64,000 bases of DNA, taken from assembly GCA_904063045.1 (NCBI GenBank), contig CAJFCJ010000019.1:1999700-2063699 (forward strand), written 5' to 3'. Both the position numbers and the translations under genes were made by a program. Below are positions 22,774 through 35,021 of the stretch, in pieces (positions within the stretch are counted from its first letter, which is position 1; every line of letters begins with the position of its first letter). Under the pieces are notes generated by a model. That model saw only the letters and a program-made list of their open reading frames with translations, was not told where the DNA came from and searched no databases. The DNA comes from Dimorphilus gyrociliatus. Its lineage: Eukaryota > Annelida > Polychaeta > Dinophilidae.

Positions 22774-23478
22774 GTTGAAAGAAAGGACCGGACACATGTT
22801 CGCACTTCCGCAAATCGGGTGGGTGGCGCGAAAATCGCATTTTATAATTTTTTGTACAAATTTTCCCTCTTCGCCATTAAAACCATTTAAATGAAAGCTA
22901 AAATGTAATGAAAAATTTATCTACATAGATTAATAATAAAAATCCTTCTAAAAAGTCACTTTAGCATTAATAATTTTATTTTTTATCAATTAATCTGGCT
23001 CTACATCTTAAAAAACCATACTTATGGACATTATTAAACTGGTTACCTGGTATAAATTAAAAAGTTCCTTACTCTTTCCTTTACAGCTAATCTTTAAATT
23101 GTCAATTCGAAGTTTTCTTACAAATCCTCTTCAAGATTAACATATCTATTATCAACTAAGCGAAAGTTGATAGTTGGATAAGATTTGAATACACATACTT
23201 GAATTTTTTAAACATTTGTATTACCCTTCGAAAGGTCATAAACGATGGTTCGGATGTACATACATTTAAGTTTGATTTTAAAAAACGAATGAAATGATTT
23301 ATTTTTAGTATTTGAGATCGATATCATAAACACCTCAAAGTTTATTCATATGCTACTTTGAAAGTTACCACCTAAAGCTAACTCGCACATAGAAGATAAT
23401 CAATTATTCCCTACTGAAAAGAGACCATAACAACCAAGAGACTGCAATGAGACAAATTCTATCAAACTACAGATAAGT
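22774..23478. other. Intergenic region
   Basis: Lies between the RPS11 start codon and the ATP-citrate lyase stop codon, both minus-strand genes. It holds the RPS11 promoter near 22,780-22,850 and the 3' flank of the lyase gene. No gene or repeat recognised. Confidence 0.5.
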
Positions 23479-26400
23479 TTATTCGTTTTGTTCGGGTAGA
23501 ACATAGGAAATATCATCCCATGGGTGTCGATACAAGCCTTGTTTTAATCTCTTCTGGTCAAGGAAATGGCCAATGAATCCGATGCTTCTACCTAAAACAA
23601 ACAAACCGTTTAGTGCTCCAATATCTACATACTGTTGAGCCTCTTCTGCAGTAAATCCCCCACAATGACGCAGGAGGTCAACCATAGCAGATCCGATGAA
23701 ACCGTCAACATTCAGAATCAGATTAGGTTTCTTTGAAGTTGTAATCTTTTCAACTTCACATGCATAATCTAAAACTGGAGTGGCAGGGAAATGCTTTTTA
23801 ACATATTCTTTCAGAATGACAACACGTTTGTCTGGGTTATTTATTGACTTCACTCGATGGCCAATACCCATAATTAGTTTACCCTTTGCCCTCATTTCGT
23901 TGACAAACTCCATCGGAATCTTTCCAGTGTCATATGCTTCAGCAAAAGTCTTTGCTGCCTCATCTAAAGCCCCTCCAAAGCGATCACCAATTGTCAAGAG
24001 ACCGGATGTAAGAGACGATATCAAGTCTTTACCAGCTCTTGCACAGACGATCGTATTATGCGCGCCCGAGACTGCAGGTCCATGATCTGCAGTAACCATG
24101 AGAACCATTTCGATAAATTTACAAGCATAAGGAGGAAGTCGTCGCTGAAACCACAAGAGTCCCAATACTCCACCTAAGCCTAAATCTTTTTCAAATATTT
24201 CTGTTATTGGAACACCAGCATACAACAACTCCTGCCCTCTCTCGTCACAGATCGACGTCATAAAGGATGCAGGTTTACGTATTAGGCCTAATTCTCTTGC
24301 CCAGTTATAATCCATTGGAACTGTTGGTGGAGCAACTTCCGGTTTAATAACTATATCACCCTTAGCCACCAGCTCATCAAAAGTTGATTTAATAGAATCA
24401 CCCAGTTCATCGAAAGTTCTTGGAACAACGGCACCGGCTTCTGCAAGTGCTTTATTTTTAGAAACAGCAGTTTCTCTCTCTGCTTGAGCACAAGATCCAG
24501 CATGACCAAATTGAACTTCAGACGTGAACATGTTGGCACAAGTTCCAATACACCAAGCAACAATGGGTTTTTTAATCTGTTTTTTGTTAAGTGCTTCAAC
24601 TATCTTATACTCTTCAACACCTCCAACCTCACCTAAGAGTACAAGCATTTTTACGTCGGGACATTCATTGAATCGTAAAAGATGATCAACAAATGTAGTT
24701 CCTGGGTATCTATCCCCACCAATCGCAACTCCTTCGTAAACACCATCGGCGTTCATGGCGATAATATTGTTCAATTCATTACTCATTCCACCCGATCTGG
24801 AAACGTAAGCTATACTTCCTGGTCTGTACAATTTCGAAGATAGAATGTTGTCTAACATTCCTCCTGTGTTACCAATTTTGAAACATCCTGGCTTGATACC
24901 ACCAACAGTAGCTGGACCAATAATAGTAATATTTTTCTTCAATGCTTCTTGATTTATTTTTCGAGTGAGATTTTCTGGAATACCTTCGGCTATTATAGCA
25001 ATAGTTCGGATTTGACTATAGCCCATTGCTTCTATAGTTGAATCATACGCTGATCGTAATGACGCAAATGATACAAGAACATCTGCGTCGGAATGTTTAG
25101 CGAAGCAATCAGACATTTGTTTGTAAACTGGAATCAGAATTTCCTTGTGACCCCAATAAAACTTTTGTTTGTGGTCACCAGTAAAAGGGTAAATCATAGC
25201 AACAACAGAGGGTGAGCGTCTTCGACAGGAATAGTCAAAGTCAAGCATTCCTTGTACAGCTCTAGATTGTAAACCCCAGATAACGCATTTCGTTTCTGTA
25301 GAAAACATTTGCTGCTTTTCTGATAGAGTCAATTCCGGAATTGCCTCTGGAGCAGCCTTATTCGCGTCATGAGTAGTGCTGGTTTTGGTCGACGTCTCCC
25401 CTGGCAAAACGAAATTGGCAGTTGTGTTTTGACGTTTTGGTTTACTTCTTGGCATTTCTCTCTTTCCCAGTGCCATGGCCACTATTCCTGTCATATGAGT
25501 TTCAGGACCGAAAACATGAATGGGTACACCCAATGTATCCCCAAGCTCGGTCATTACACGCAAACCTTCTTGATAATTTGGACCACCCCGCCTTACAAAA
25601 ATTGAAATATTCCCTTTGATTAAACGAGTTTGAAATTCTCTCAAAGCTTTGACAATTCCTTTAAAAGTAGCCGCGACATTCGTAAAATTAGCTATGCCAC
25701 CACCTATAATCAAAACTTTTCCACGATCGTCTATTTCTTTGGTCATTATAGATAATAATGTTTTGGCATACTCATATGTTTGCTGTTCACTCGGGGCTCC
25801 GCTATATTCACCGTAATTGGCTAACTCAGACGCTCCACCCAATTCGCATACAGTATCCGCATAAATAACCGAAGCTCCACCTCCAGCAACCATTGTCCAA
25901 ATTCTACCTTTGGCATTCAAGATAGTTAATTTCAAAGATGCACCGCTCTTTGCGTCCAAATCGGCGATATACGCTTCCTCTTTGGTTGCGTCTCTTCCAA
26001 AAGGGGGTGGAAAATCGATCTCTCCCCAAGCCTGCTTGCACAAATATTCGGCGCACTGATCTAATTTTGCAGCCAAATCGAGAACATAGCATTTTCCAGA
26101 AGTGACAACTAGAGGGTTGATTTCCAAATACGTAAAGAAGAGATCCACATAAACCTTGTACAAGGCTTCAATAAAATCGATCAATATTCCCTGTCTATCC
26201 TTGCTCGCCTTTGAAACTAGCCGTTCGAGGTCTTTTCTAGAAGGCTTTTGTCCAATTGGAACTTCTAATTTAGACGCTTTGGCATCTACATCACCAATTT
26301 CTACACCACCTTCATGATGGAATAAGATAATATCCCCATTTCTATGACTATATACGCAAACGTAGACTTCATCTTCTGGTTTATGAGCACAAAACGGTTC

Positions 26401-27359
26401 GATAATGAAGTTCGTTAATCGACCGCAAGCCTTTCCAACCTGACAAAATCGACAAATTATTAGTATGATTATAGAAAAAATTTTAAAGCATACAATCAAT
26501 TTCAAAGACGCATATTACAGTTATGCATAATTTCACGCTTCCTAAAGCAGTAAATATAAGGGTGTCATGCATCAAATTAGTCCTAAAAATCTACGTCTCT
26601 CAAAGCCAATTTTTTGTCAAGATTATAATCAATTCTCTAATTGCCTTTAAAATTACTGTTTGATTATAACAGTCTCTGTTGTCACGGAAACTTATCAGGT
26701 TGGTCTGAGCGGAATGATAAAATACTTATTTATAAAGTCTAGCTATTTGTACTTGTCAAATGAGCTTTTCCCTATTATTTGTTTTTTTATAAATATTCGC
26801 TTGAGCTAAAATATCTCTGTTAGCGCATAAATAGCTTAATTTATGCTTTATCTCCTGATCTCCTACCAATCGATGTCTATTTGTAACAGCACAGCACTCT
26901 CGAAGACGATTGAAAAATCAATAAGACCTGAGCCAAGCGGAAAGTACAACATTATCATTTATCTAATCCGATACACTCAATTGACTCGAACTTTTTTATT
27001 AATTTAACTGACTTACTTTTGTTTCTTTGTTTATTCTCTCCGCGATCCATTGCTTGCATTCACCCAAATCACAGTTGACCTTAATTAGGCCTAACTTTCC
27101 CCTGCGTTTGATTAGTTGATCTGGTTTAACAACTAATTTCTGAATAGAACACAATCAAAGATTGTAATGAATGGAACAGTAGTCATACATTTAGATGTTA
27201 ACTAACCGTGTTTGATAGCCAAGCATGTTTTGCAGTCAGCTGTGACCATTCTGTTTTATCATTGAATGAAGCACACATGCTGGGAGCTGCAGCTTCGCAT
27301 TTTAAATGCTTATTTAGAAGCTCCTTTCCTATATTTTCTCGAATAGCTTTAGCTGACAT
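23479..27359 (-). CDS. ACLY: ATP-citrate lyase
   Basis: Cytosolic enzyme that cleaves citrate with CoA and ATP to acetyl-CoA and oxaloacetate, feeding lipid synthesis and acetylation. Three exons: 27207-27359, 27017-27139 and a single 2,961-nt exon 23479-26439, giving 1,078 residues (human 1,101). Domains in order: ATP-grasp/citrate-binding N-terminal half ([29 protein letters not shown]), a Ser/Thr-rich linker, the CoA-ligase part with the phosphohistidine motif [12 protein letters not shown], and a citrate-synthase-like C-terminal domain ([35 protein letters not shown]). All key residues are present. The first intron (577 nt) is long for this region. The large unspliced exon contrasts with neighbouring intron-rich genes. 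Confidence 0.97.
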
Positions 27360-27821
27360 GATCAAACGTTGTCTGAAGACGGACTAAAAACTCTGGAATC
27401 TTCGTTTTGAGATAAGTTCTGGAATTTAAATTATTATTAAAAGGGATAAACGACACGTATAGAAAAAATGACGTGACTATATAAATATACATAAGATTTA
27501 ATTAAACAGGTAAGTTACCCTTTTAAGCAGCGAAATATCGTTGAAAATCACGCCACCAACAGTGGATTTCACGAATGATAGATATCGAACGGCTGATTGT
27601 ACAAAATAGACTGGTGGCGTACTGCTAACTTAAAAATACATTAATTAAATGTGGAACAGAAAGATATACCAGAGTTCCATCTCGACCTTGACCTAAAGCT
27701 ATACGGCAGAATGACTTAACTGAATGACTAGGTGAAAATTCATATGTGTTTTATATGTTTTAGACATACCGGAAAATCGAAATCTTTAGCACTGAAGTAA
27801 AGTAATTGCAAAAGACGCAAC
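27360..27821. promoter_or_regulatory. Divergent promoter region ACLY / SUMO
   Basis: The start codons of ATP-citrate lyase (-) and SUMO (+) face away from each other across 462 bases. Both promoters must sit here or share elements. No clear TATA box seen. Confidence 0.45.
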
Positions 27822-28560
27822 ATGTCGGACGCCGCGCCGGTAAATCATAATTTTTTCCTTCTTATTTAAATCTTACTAATAGATTCCAAAGATAATTTGC
27901 TAATAAAATGCAATTTTTAATGTTTATTCTATTTTTTGGGGAAAAAAAGATCAATAGCGAATACTTTCCTGAGCTGAAAGTTTTCGCGCTCGCCATTATG
28001 CTCAATGGATGGTTGTCTTATTTAATACTCTATGTTTCTTATTTTGCATAATAATCAACTTTAGCAGAAATCAATAAATTAAATTTTAATTTTAGGAAAA
28101 GAACGATAAAGGTGATAAAGAATTTATCAAATTGAGAGTTGTTGGTCAGGTACGAGCGATATTATACTATTTTTATTGTTCCATTATAAGTCTGCTTTTC
28201 AGGATAATTCAGAAGTTCATTTTAAAGTGAAAATGTCTACTACGATGGCTAAACTTAAGAAAACTTATGCTGAGAGGCAAGGCGTATCAGTTCAAACTCT
28301 TAGATTCCTTTTCGATGGACGACGAATCAACGATGATGAAACACCCGCACAAGTATGTACTATTTTAAAGCAGCAGATTCTAAGTGGAAATTGATCTAAT
28401 ATTTTCTTAGTATTTTGTCATAGTTGCAATAACAATTCGATTTTTATCCATTGCAAATAAAGTAATTAAAATTTCATATTTTTCATTTCAGTTGGACATG
28501 GAAGAAGACGATGTAATCGAGGTTTACCAAGAACAAACTGGAGGAGCAACAAACAATTAG
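27822..28560 (+). CDS. SUMO: Small ubiquitin-like modifier (SUMO)
   Basis: Ubiquitin-like protein joined to lysines of nuclear targets. Four exons: 27822-27839, 28096-28149, 28203-28352, 28492-28560, giving 96 residues. The beta-grasp core is clear: [64 protein letters not shown]. The mature Gly-Gly end is followed by a four-residue tail (ATNN) that a SENP/Ulp protease would remove. The N-terminal tail lacks an obvious psi-K-x-E site, so poly-SUMO chain formation by that route is uncertain. Confidence 0.97.
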
Positions 28561-28717
28561 ACGGCGAAATAGGCGAACTTTTTATGTAAATATATTCTTT
28601 AAAAACAAAACGCCTATTGCGTTAAATCTTTACTTGAGAATTTTTTTGTAGTGTTAAACAGGTCTTAAAAGTCAAAACATGTATTTAACTTCTTATGTAG
28701 TATTTGTACATCATTGA

Positions 28718-28753
<36 letters not shown>

Positions 28754-28974
28754 CCAATTACATATATATACATATTCATTTATATACATGTAAATTGGTT
28801 CATTCGTAAAAGAAACGTTTTAGTCGTCAACTGAAATTAAAAATTACAAAGTAATAACTTTTAATGTACATCTATATAACCGCTAGGTGGTCTTTACTAT
28901 ATAACCAAAAACTGTGCAAGTGCCTGAAAAAAAAATTGATAAATCGATAGAAAAAGCTAAAAAAAATGGAAGTT
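28561..28974. other. Convergent intergenic region with AT microsatellite
   Basis: Gap between the SUMO stop and the stop of the next minus-strand gene. It contains a (TA)n run at about 28,718-28,753 followed by further TA-rich sequence. Confidence 0.6.
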
Positions 28975-29764
28975 TCATTCGCAATCTGTGGATTGCTCTT
29001 CTTCATTTGCCCAGTTGCTTATAATATTATAGGAGCGCAAGTACTTGCGGCGGAATTCTTCTCGTCTTTCTCCTGCTTCAGTACACGGTGGCACGGACGG
29101 TTTCACCTCTGCAACGACCTATCGATTTAAATTCTTTTATGAAATATAGTAAAATAATTAACCAACCTGAAAAAAGTTTTTGAAACTGCAAACCCTCACC
29201 AGTTAATGGATTGCGAGTTTGCGTTTCTTTCCGTGTAATACGAACAGATCTTGGTCGGTCTAAGCATTCCATACCCTTTCCGGTAATGGGATTTTTTAAC
29301 GGCTTATCTGACTTTTTGAAAGTACCATAGTACAATCGTTCAATCATTTTCCTTTGGGCTGCATAATTTTCTATTGGTCTTCCAACTGTCTTTTCCTTTT
29401 GTTTTTTATCCTCTTTTTTGCTAAAGGCATTTAAGGACAAATTACTCTGCCTTTTAGGTGAAATTACACGCTTCTTCTCGGACTTTTTCTCTTTTATTAC
29501 CTCCTTACCAACCTGTCCCGTTTTCGTAGATTCTTCTTTAACAATAACTGTGTTTTTTACAGTCGTATGATTAACAGCAACTTCCTCAACACTAATAGAC
29601 TTTTCAATTACTTTCTCCAAAATCAATTCGTCTTCAGTTTTTGCATCGGCATCTTTTTCTACATCTTCCTCTTCTTCATTTTTTGCATTATCTTCCGGTT
29701 GGTCTTTAGCTGTTTCTTCACTTGCTAATTTAACCGCCTCTTTTGAATCTCCATTCTCTTCCAT
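28975..29764 (-). CDS. Unrecognised low-complexity protein with two NP[IL]TGxG motifs
   Basis: Two exons, 29167-29764 and 28975-29108, giving 243 residues. The N-terminal half is acidic and rich in Glu, Lys and Asp (NEEEEDVEKDADAKTEDE), probably disordered. The middle is Lys-rich. The C-terminal third has two copies of a short motif, NPITGKGM and NPLTGEGL, about 30 residues apart, separated by LDRPRSVRITRKETQTR, then ends in a charged helix (AGERREEFRRKYLRSYN). Repeated NPxTG-type motifs recall small microtubule-associated or cytoskeletal proteins, but I cannot assign a family. No signal peptide or membrane segment. Confidence 0.75.
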
Positions 29765-30174
29765 AACGTGAACGAAACTAATAGAGTACCATCTGTTGTA
29801 ATGGAACTGTACACGTTGCTAACTCTAATAAATGTTTGTAGGCCTAATATATTTGAAGCAGCTGGTGCTTTGTTGAATAGAAATATGCAAACCGTCCTTT
29901 TCGCCATCTATTGCACGACGTTCAAGTGCTACTCTCCTTTTTTTTAAGAAAAAAAAACTCTTCGAATTAAAAGAACCTAATATAAAAAATATTAAAAAAA
30001 GCAGAAGATGTATAGAGATTAAACTATTTAAAGTAACAAAAATGCCAATATAGCTTAAATTTATTAATTTATTACCTTTAAATCTTTGTTTATTAGATTA
30101 AGTAATAATAATAATATAAAAGAGTATATAAATAAATAATTACAAATATTTATTATATTTTCTTAGATAGATTT
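29765..30174. other. Intergenic region
   Basis: AT-rich gap between two minus-strand genes; should carry the promoter of the 28975-29764 gene. Nothing else seen. Confidence 0.5.
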
Positions 30175-32237
30175 TTAATGTCTGTAATTTTCAGTTTGTT
30201 GATTAAGTCTCTTCCTTTCCTTCTTTCTACCAATATGCCATTTTTTATTCTTACTTTTACTATTCCTATTGTTTTTCGATTGATCGTAATTGTTAGTAGA
30301 ATTTTGTCTGGTTTGTGGAGCATTATCAATCGATTCAGTCTCTTTCATTGTTTCGGTTAGTGTATAATCGCACCATACGTCAGAATGTGTAGCATAGGTT
30401 CCTATATAGTATGAAAAAGGTACATAGCATAAAACTATTGTTGTATATTATTATTCTAAAACTAACCGAAGGTATCCATTTCGCGGGGTGGAACGTTATA
30501 AAAATCACAAATGTTACGCATATAGTGTGGTATAAAAAATTTGTGATTTGTTCTCTTCCTATACGGATTTAAATGCCAGTTTTTTAACTGTTTGCTCAGC
30601 AGTTTTTCTATAAAGTTTTTAAGGACAAAATATAAATGATTGACTGTTTGAAGATACGCGTGTAAAGGTTTTTTTTAAGCATAATAAAAAGTTTCTATTA
30701 ATTAGACTTGCAATTTTTACCTAGGCCTGAGTCTTGTTCGCTTTTAGCGTCAATTTTTGTTGTTGTAGTTGTGTTATTATCAACTATATGGCTGCTTTCT
30801 ATTGATTTTTCATCTCCTTTTTGAGATGTAGATAGATTTGCATTCGATGATTGATTGTCCAGTTTTTCTGAGATAGACTGTAACTGAAATTACATTTATG
30901 AAATTATTTATATGAAGAAAGAGATACGAGGCAAAAATAATAATGATATAAATATTTACCTGATTTTGAAAATGTGATGAGGATTGTTCCTCCTGATTTT
31001 CAAGTTTTTCAGATAATTCACTTTCAGTCTAATTGTATTATTAAATTAACTTTACGAGTAATATATTTCTTAAAATACCTTTGATTTGTCTTTTGAAATC
31101 GATTGATTCTGTCTAAGTGGACAATTCTGACTAGAAAGATTTTTTAGTTCATTTTTTCTTTTATTTTGCTTTTTCGAGTTGTCGTTTTGTCCAAGTAGTA
31201 AATATTCAGGACAAGTAACTCTCTTGTGACCACGCTTTCTACAATACTTGCATCTATCTTTTGGCTTTCGAGAACTTTCAGGTAAATCTTTGTCTGTCTC
31301 AGAGATATTTCCGGCTTCTTGCATGTCCGTATGTGGCAATTTTACGCTATCATCCTATTAAGTATATTTATTTTAGGAAGAAAATAGGGCTATAAAATTT
31401 AATGTATAAGTAAAAGCTTACCGATGAGCATTTAGCATTTCTTTCACTCTTTCTAGGGATTCCTGAGATGTTCATCGATTTCAAAACGTTAGTTATTAAA
31501 TTCTTACTCTCAACTTCGTCTTCGGATAGTGATAATATTGAAGAATCAGAACTATAATAGGCATGCTTACGCTTTTTCACTTTCTTATTAGGTTTTTGCT
31601 CATTTTCGTCTGTCTTTTTATCGGTTATTTCGTCATATTCAACTTGCACACGATTGGGTTTTTTGTTCGACAAATTGTTCAGTTTATCTTCCAGCCCGCC
31701 TTCTGATGTTGTTCTTAAACGAACAGGAGAGGAATATTCTGTTGACAGTTCCTTCGCCATTTTGACTGTCTTTTGTTTTTTTGAGGTTGATAAACCTTTC
31801 GTTGGACTTTCATTTTCCTCAATATTTTTCGCGCCAATTTTTGAGTCTTTACCTTTTACACTTTCCAATTGTCTCTGATTTTTATGTTTTGAAGTATTCT
31901 TTGATTTAAGAACAACTTCTTTTTCTGTTGATTCTTTACGTTCTAGGAAGGAAGATATTTTTATTGGTTTATCTCGATTGTTTCTAGTTTGTCTATCAGA
32001 CGTTCGAGGTGTTGAGTTTTTTCGATTCTCTAATAACACTTTCGACTCGTGACTTTTGAGAGAGGGAGAGGCGCCCAGATGATCTTTTTTATTATCATTA
32101 GAATATGAATTAAACAATGTTGGAGTAGTTGGCATATCGTTATTATATTCGAAATGAATTTGGCTGTACAAAGCCCACTCTAATTCCTCTTTATCGGAAC
32201 TATCAAGATGATCATTCCAAGCTTCGTTATCAGACAT
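30175..32237 (-). CDS. ZCCHC7-like zinc-knuckle protein (divergent)
   Basis: Six exons: 31422-32237, 31079-31354, 30960-31028, 30721-30883, 30467-30607, 30175-30401, giving 563 residues. The N-terminus has the LYSQIHFEYN block, which I recall as LYSQ[VI]HY in ZCCHC7, the TRAMP-complex zinc-knuckle subunit related to yeast Air1/2. A long Ser/Lys-rich disordered part follows. One CCHC knuckle is visible (CKYCRKRGHKRVTC, spacing C-X2-C-X4-H-X4-C). After it comes a conserved-looking block, NWHLNPYRKRTNHKFFIPHYM, and a basic tail (GRKKERKRL). Human ZCCHC7 has several knuckles; only one is found here. The expected role is nuclear RNA surveillance, inferred from the N-terminal motif and the knuckle only. 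Confidence 0.6.
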
Positions 32238-32719
32238 TTTTCAATTTATTAGCCTTTTGAATGACTTTTTCTGAAAAAATAACAAAATGATCTTAAGCAT
32301 TTATTGAGCGATAATAAAAAAGTTTGTGAACAATTATTAAACATTCTTATAATAATTGATTAAAAAATAAAAAACCTGTTAGAAAAAAATTGTCCACAAA
32401 AACTAACCAAGTTTTGTTGCTATTCTATTATGCTATGAAAGGAAAAGTTTTCTTAAATGTATACAACGTGAGTAGAGTGAGACTTTCCAATTTATGGACA
32501 TCGTAAAAAAACGGTTCTCCTGTTAATATAGGCCTTTCGGAAGTTTTATTATCTTATGTATATTACAATATATATTAATTACAATATAGTTCTCTTATCT
32601 TATAGAGATTACAAATGATAGAATATATGATCAACGCTATACATAAAATATATTTATAAGTCAAGCATTTTCTATGTATCTCTTGTCTTCATTTCAATAG
32701 TAGTGATGTAGTGTTAAAT
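32238..32719. other. Intergenic region
   Basis: Between the start of the ZCCHC7-like gene and the CNOT9 stop codon, both on the minus strand. AT-rich, nothing recognised. Confidence 0.5.
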
Positions 32720-34071
32720 TCACAGGTTCCTAGGTTGTTGAGGTTGAATCATAAGAGACGGTTGTTGTTGATTATTGGAAGTAGCAGGAGCTTCCAGATT
32801 CTTAAAAAGCTGCTGAAGCCATCGCTTAGTTGAGGTGTCGTCTTTTAATACATTTTGAAATGTTGTATCCTTCAATTGGTCAGGTAAACATTGGCGTAAA
32901 GCTTCTTTTGCTCTGTAAAAAGTTGTTTTAAAGTTAAAAAAAAACTAAAAATAAACATATGAAGTATCTATTTAATAAACAACTAATAGAATAGGCCTAG
33001 GCATTTCAAAATTCAAACATACCTTGGATTATCGCTGAGCCTGAGATAGCATCTGACGACATGCTTCAATAAACGACCAGATTGTTCCTTAGATAATTGT
33101 AGTACCATTTTGCCGAGTATCATGGCAACATGAGAAAATCTTTCATAAGTTTGACAAATGTATGATAGACCAGTTTCATCAAGTAATATCTTTTGCAGTA
33201 TGAATGTAGCTACCTAAATAATGGAAGAGACAATAATAATCTGCATGCTTTCTAACAGAAAATCTTAAGCTTTAATTACAGTTTTGGATAACTCGCTGCC
33301 AGTTTCCATAATTCTAAGACATAATGGAATAATTTCTGTTGTTAAAAGGAAGTTGATAACCTCTTGTTCGTCTGTCTATAATTAGAATTTTTTTATTTAA
33401 AATACTCTATTAAGTAACTGTTAGTAAACGAAATTACTTTAACAAGGGCTCCAATTACCCCCAGACTTGTTAGCCTTAAGTATTCGAAGGGTCTAGTTTT
33501 ACACCCAGTATGTAAAAATGGATACAACCATAAAGGAATATGTGCTAAAAAATATTAAATAACTAAGTTTTATAAAGACATGTCAAAAGTCTTACCTTGA
33601 AGAAAAGCCGACCTCGTGTCTTGATGTGATGCAACGCACTGAAGAAGTGCTAAGGCGTTACATACTCTGTTAGACTGATGAGCCTATGAAGAGAATAAAG
33701 AAAATACTGTTGTTTTACGATATTACAGGAAAAGCTCGTAATTATACTTACTGTAAGATGAGGGGGATTTATAGCTGGATATATGCTAACAATTTCTTGT
33801 AAAAGGGCGGCGATTGTTCCGAAAGAATTCCACAACATGGGAGCCAAATCGGTGACAACTTCACGCTTTTTACTGAAAGAACAAAGAATATTAAAATCGA
33901 ACACCTGTACAGCATTACTACTACTAACCTTAACTCTAATAATGCATTTTCCCTAGTATCTGGATGGTTTAATTCGAGAATCCATTGGCAAATTTTATTC
34001 ATTTCTAAGGCATTTTGAGAAGACCCGGAGGATTGAACGTTTGATAAGGGCATCCCTACGTTCAGTGACAT
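32720..34071 (-). CDS. CNOT9: CCR4-NOT complex subunit 9 (RCD1/CAF40)
   Basis: Armadillo-fold subunit of the CCR4-NOT deadenylase that docks regulatory proteins onto the complex. Seven exons: 33929-34071, 33752-33872, 33596-33683, 33438-33544, 33280-33375, 33023-33213, 32720-32912, giving 312 residues (human 299). Highly conserved blocks: [106 protein letters not shown] and [13 protein letters not shown]. The C-terminal Gln/Pro tail is variable in the family. Confidence 0.97.
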
Positions 34072-35021
34072 CTTTAATCTAACAAATGAAAATATATTAC
34101 ACAGATTAATCAATACTCATATACCAAATATATTAGTGTTAAATTAAATCTTTAGTTGCTGATTTTTTAAGTCGGTATGTACGAATTGATAAACACATAT
34201 ATTCAATAATAAATAATGGTTATTTACAAGGGTATCAGTTTTAACTTGATTGTACAAGGATTTTATCACTTTTGTCAAAAACGATTACGTCATATGATAA
34301 TTCTCATTATAAATATTCAAGATTTTGTTTAATGATATATAAGAAAATTCTAAAATAGGCAGAAAAACCAAAGCAAAAATAGCACTTTTTAGGGATTATA
34401 GTGAACTGAGCAAAAATAGGCATCTTCACACACACAATTCTTGCATTTATTCCGATTCGAATTGTAACGATATATAATGGTTTATATATAAGTCTCAAAT
34501 TTACCTGCTATTTGATTATAAGAATGTGTTTGATATAGGGGTTACTTTTTTATGTATATTCCAGTCGTGCACAAAATAGGATTGTGTCAGTACTGACTAA
34601 AAGCCGGGTAGAAAATGAAATAAATTTTGTTATATTCGTAACTAATATTAAAATGAAAAATTCTTTGATTCCATACTTTTGGATTAAGAATTAATTTTTT
34701 AAAATATGATATCTTTAGGAATTTAAATATTGAAACTATTCCAGAACCAAATAAAAATCAATTCAACATATTTAAATGCGAACATATTATATTTCATTTT
34801 TTATAGAAGTACCGTTACTTTTCGTAATAAAAATTATTAGAGAGTTTTATTAAAAATTTTCATAAATTTTTATTATAAAACGTGAAACTTGAAAAGATGT
34901 AACCGGAAGCGGAATCTATCTAGCAGACATTGTGACGTTGTGTAGTAGTTATTGCACGTTGTTTTGTCATCTGGATTTTTTGCCAGCTAGAACATCATAA
35001 TTAAGCAAGGAAAAGCGAAAA
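34072..35021. promoter_or_regulatory. Divergent intergenic region CNOT9 / eRF3
   Basis: Head-to-head gap of 950 bases between CNOT9 (-) and eRF3 (+). Should hold both promoters; strongly AT-rich in the middle. No specific element identified. Confidence 0.4.

Noticed and set aside
22672-22890. Plus-strand frame over RPS11 exon 1
   Set aside because: Shadow of the minus-strand RPS11 5' region with no features of its own.
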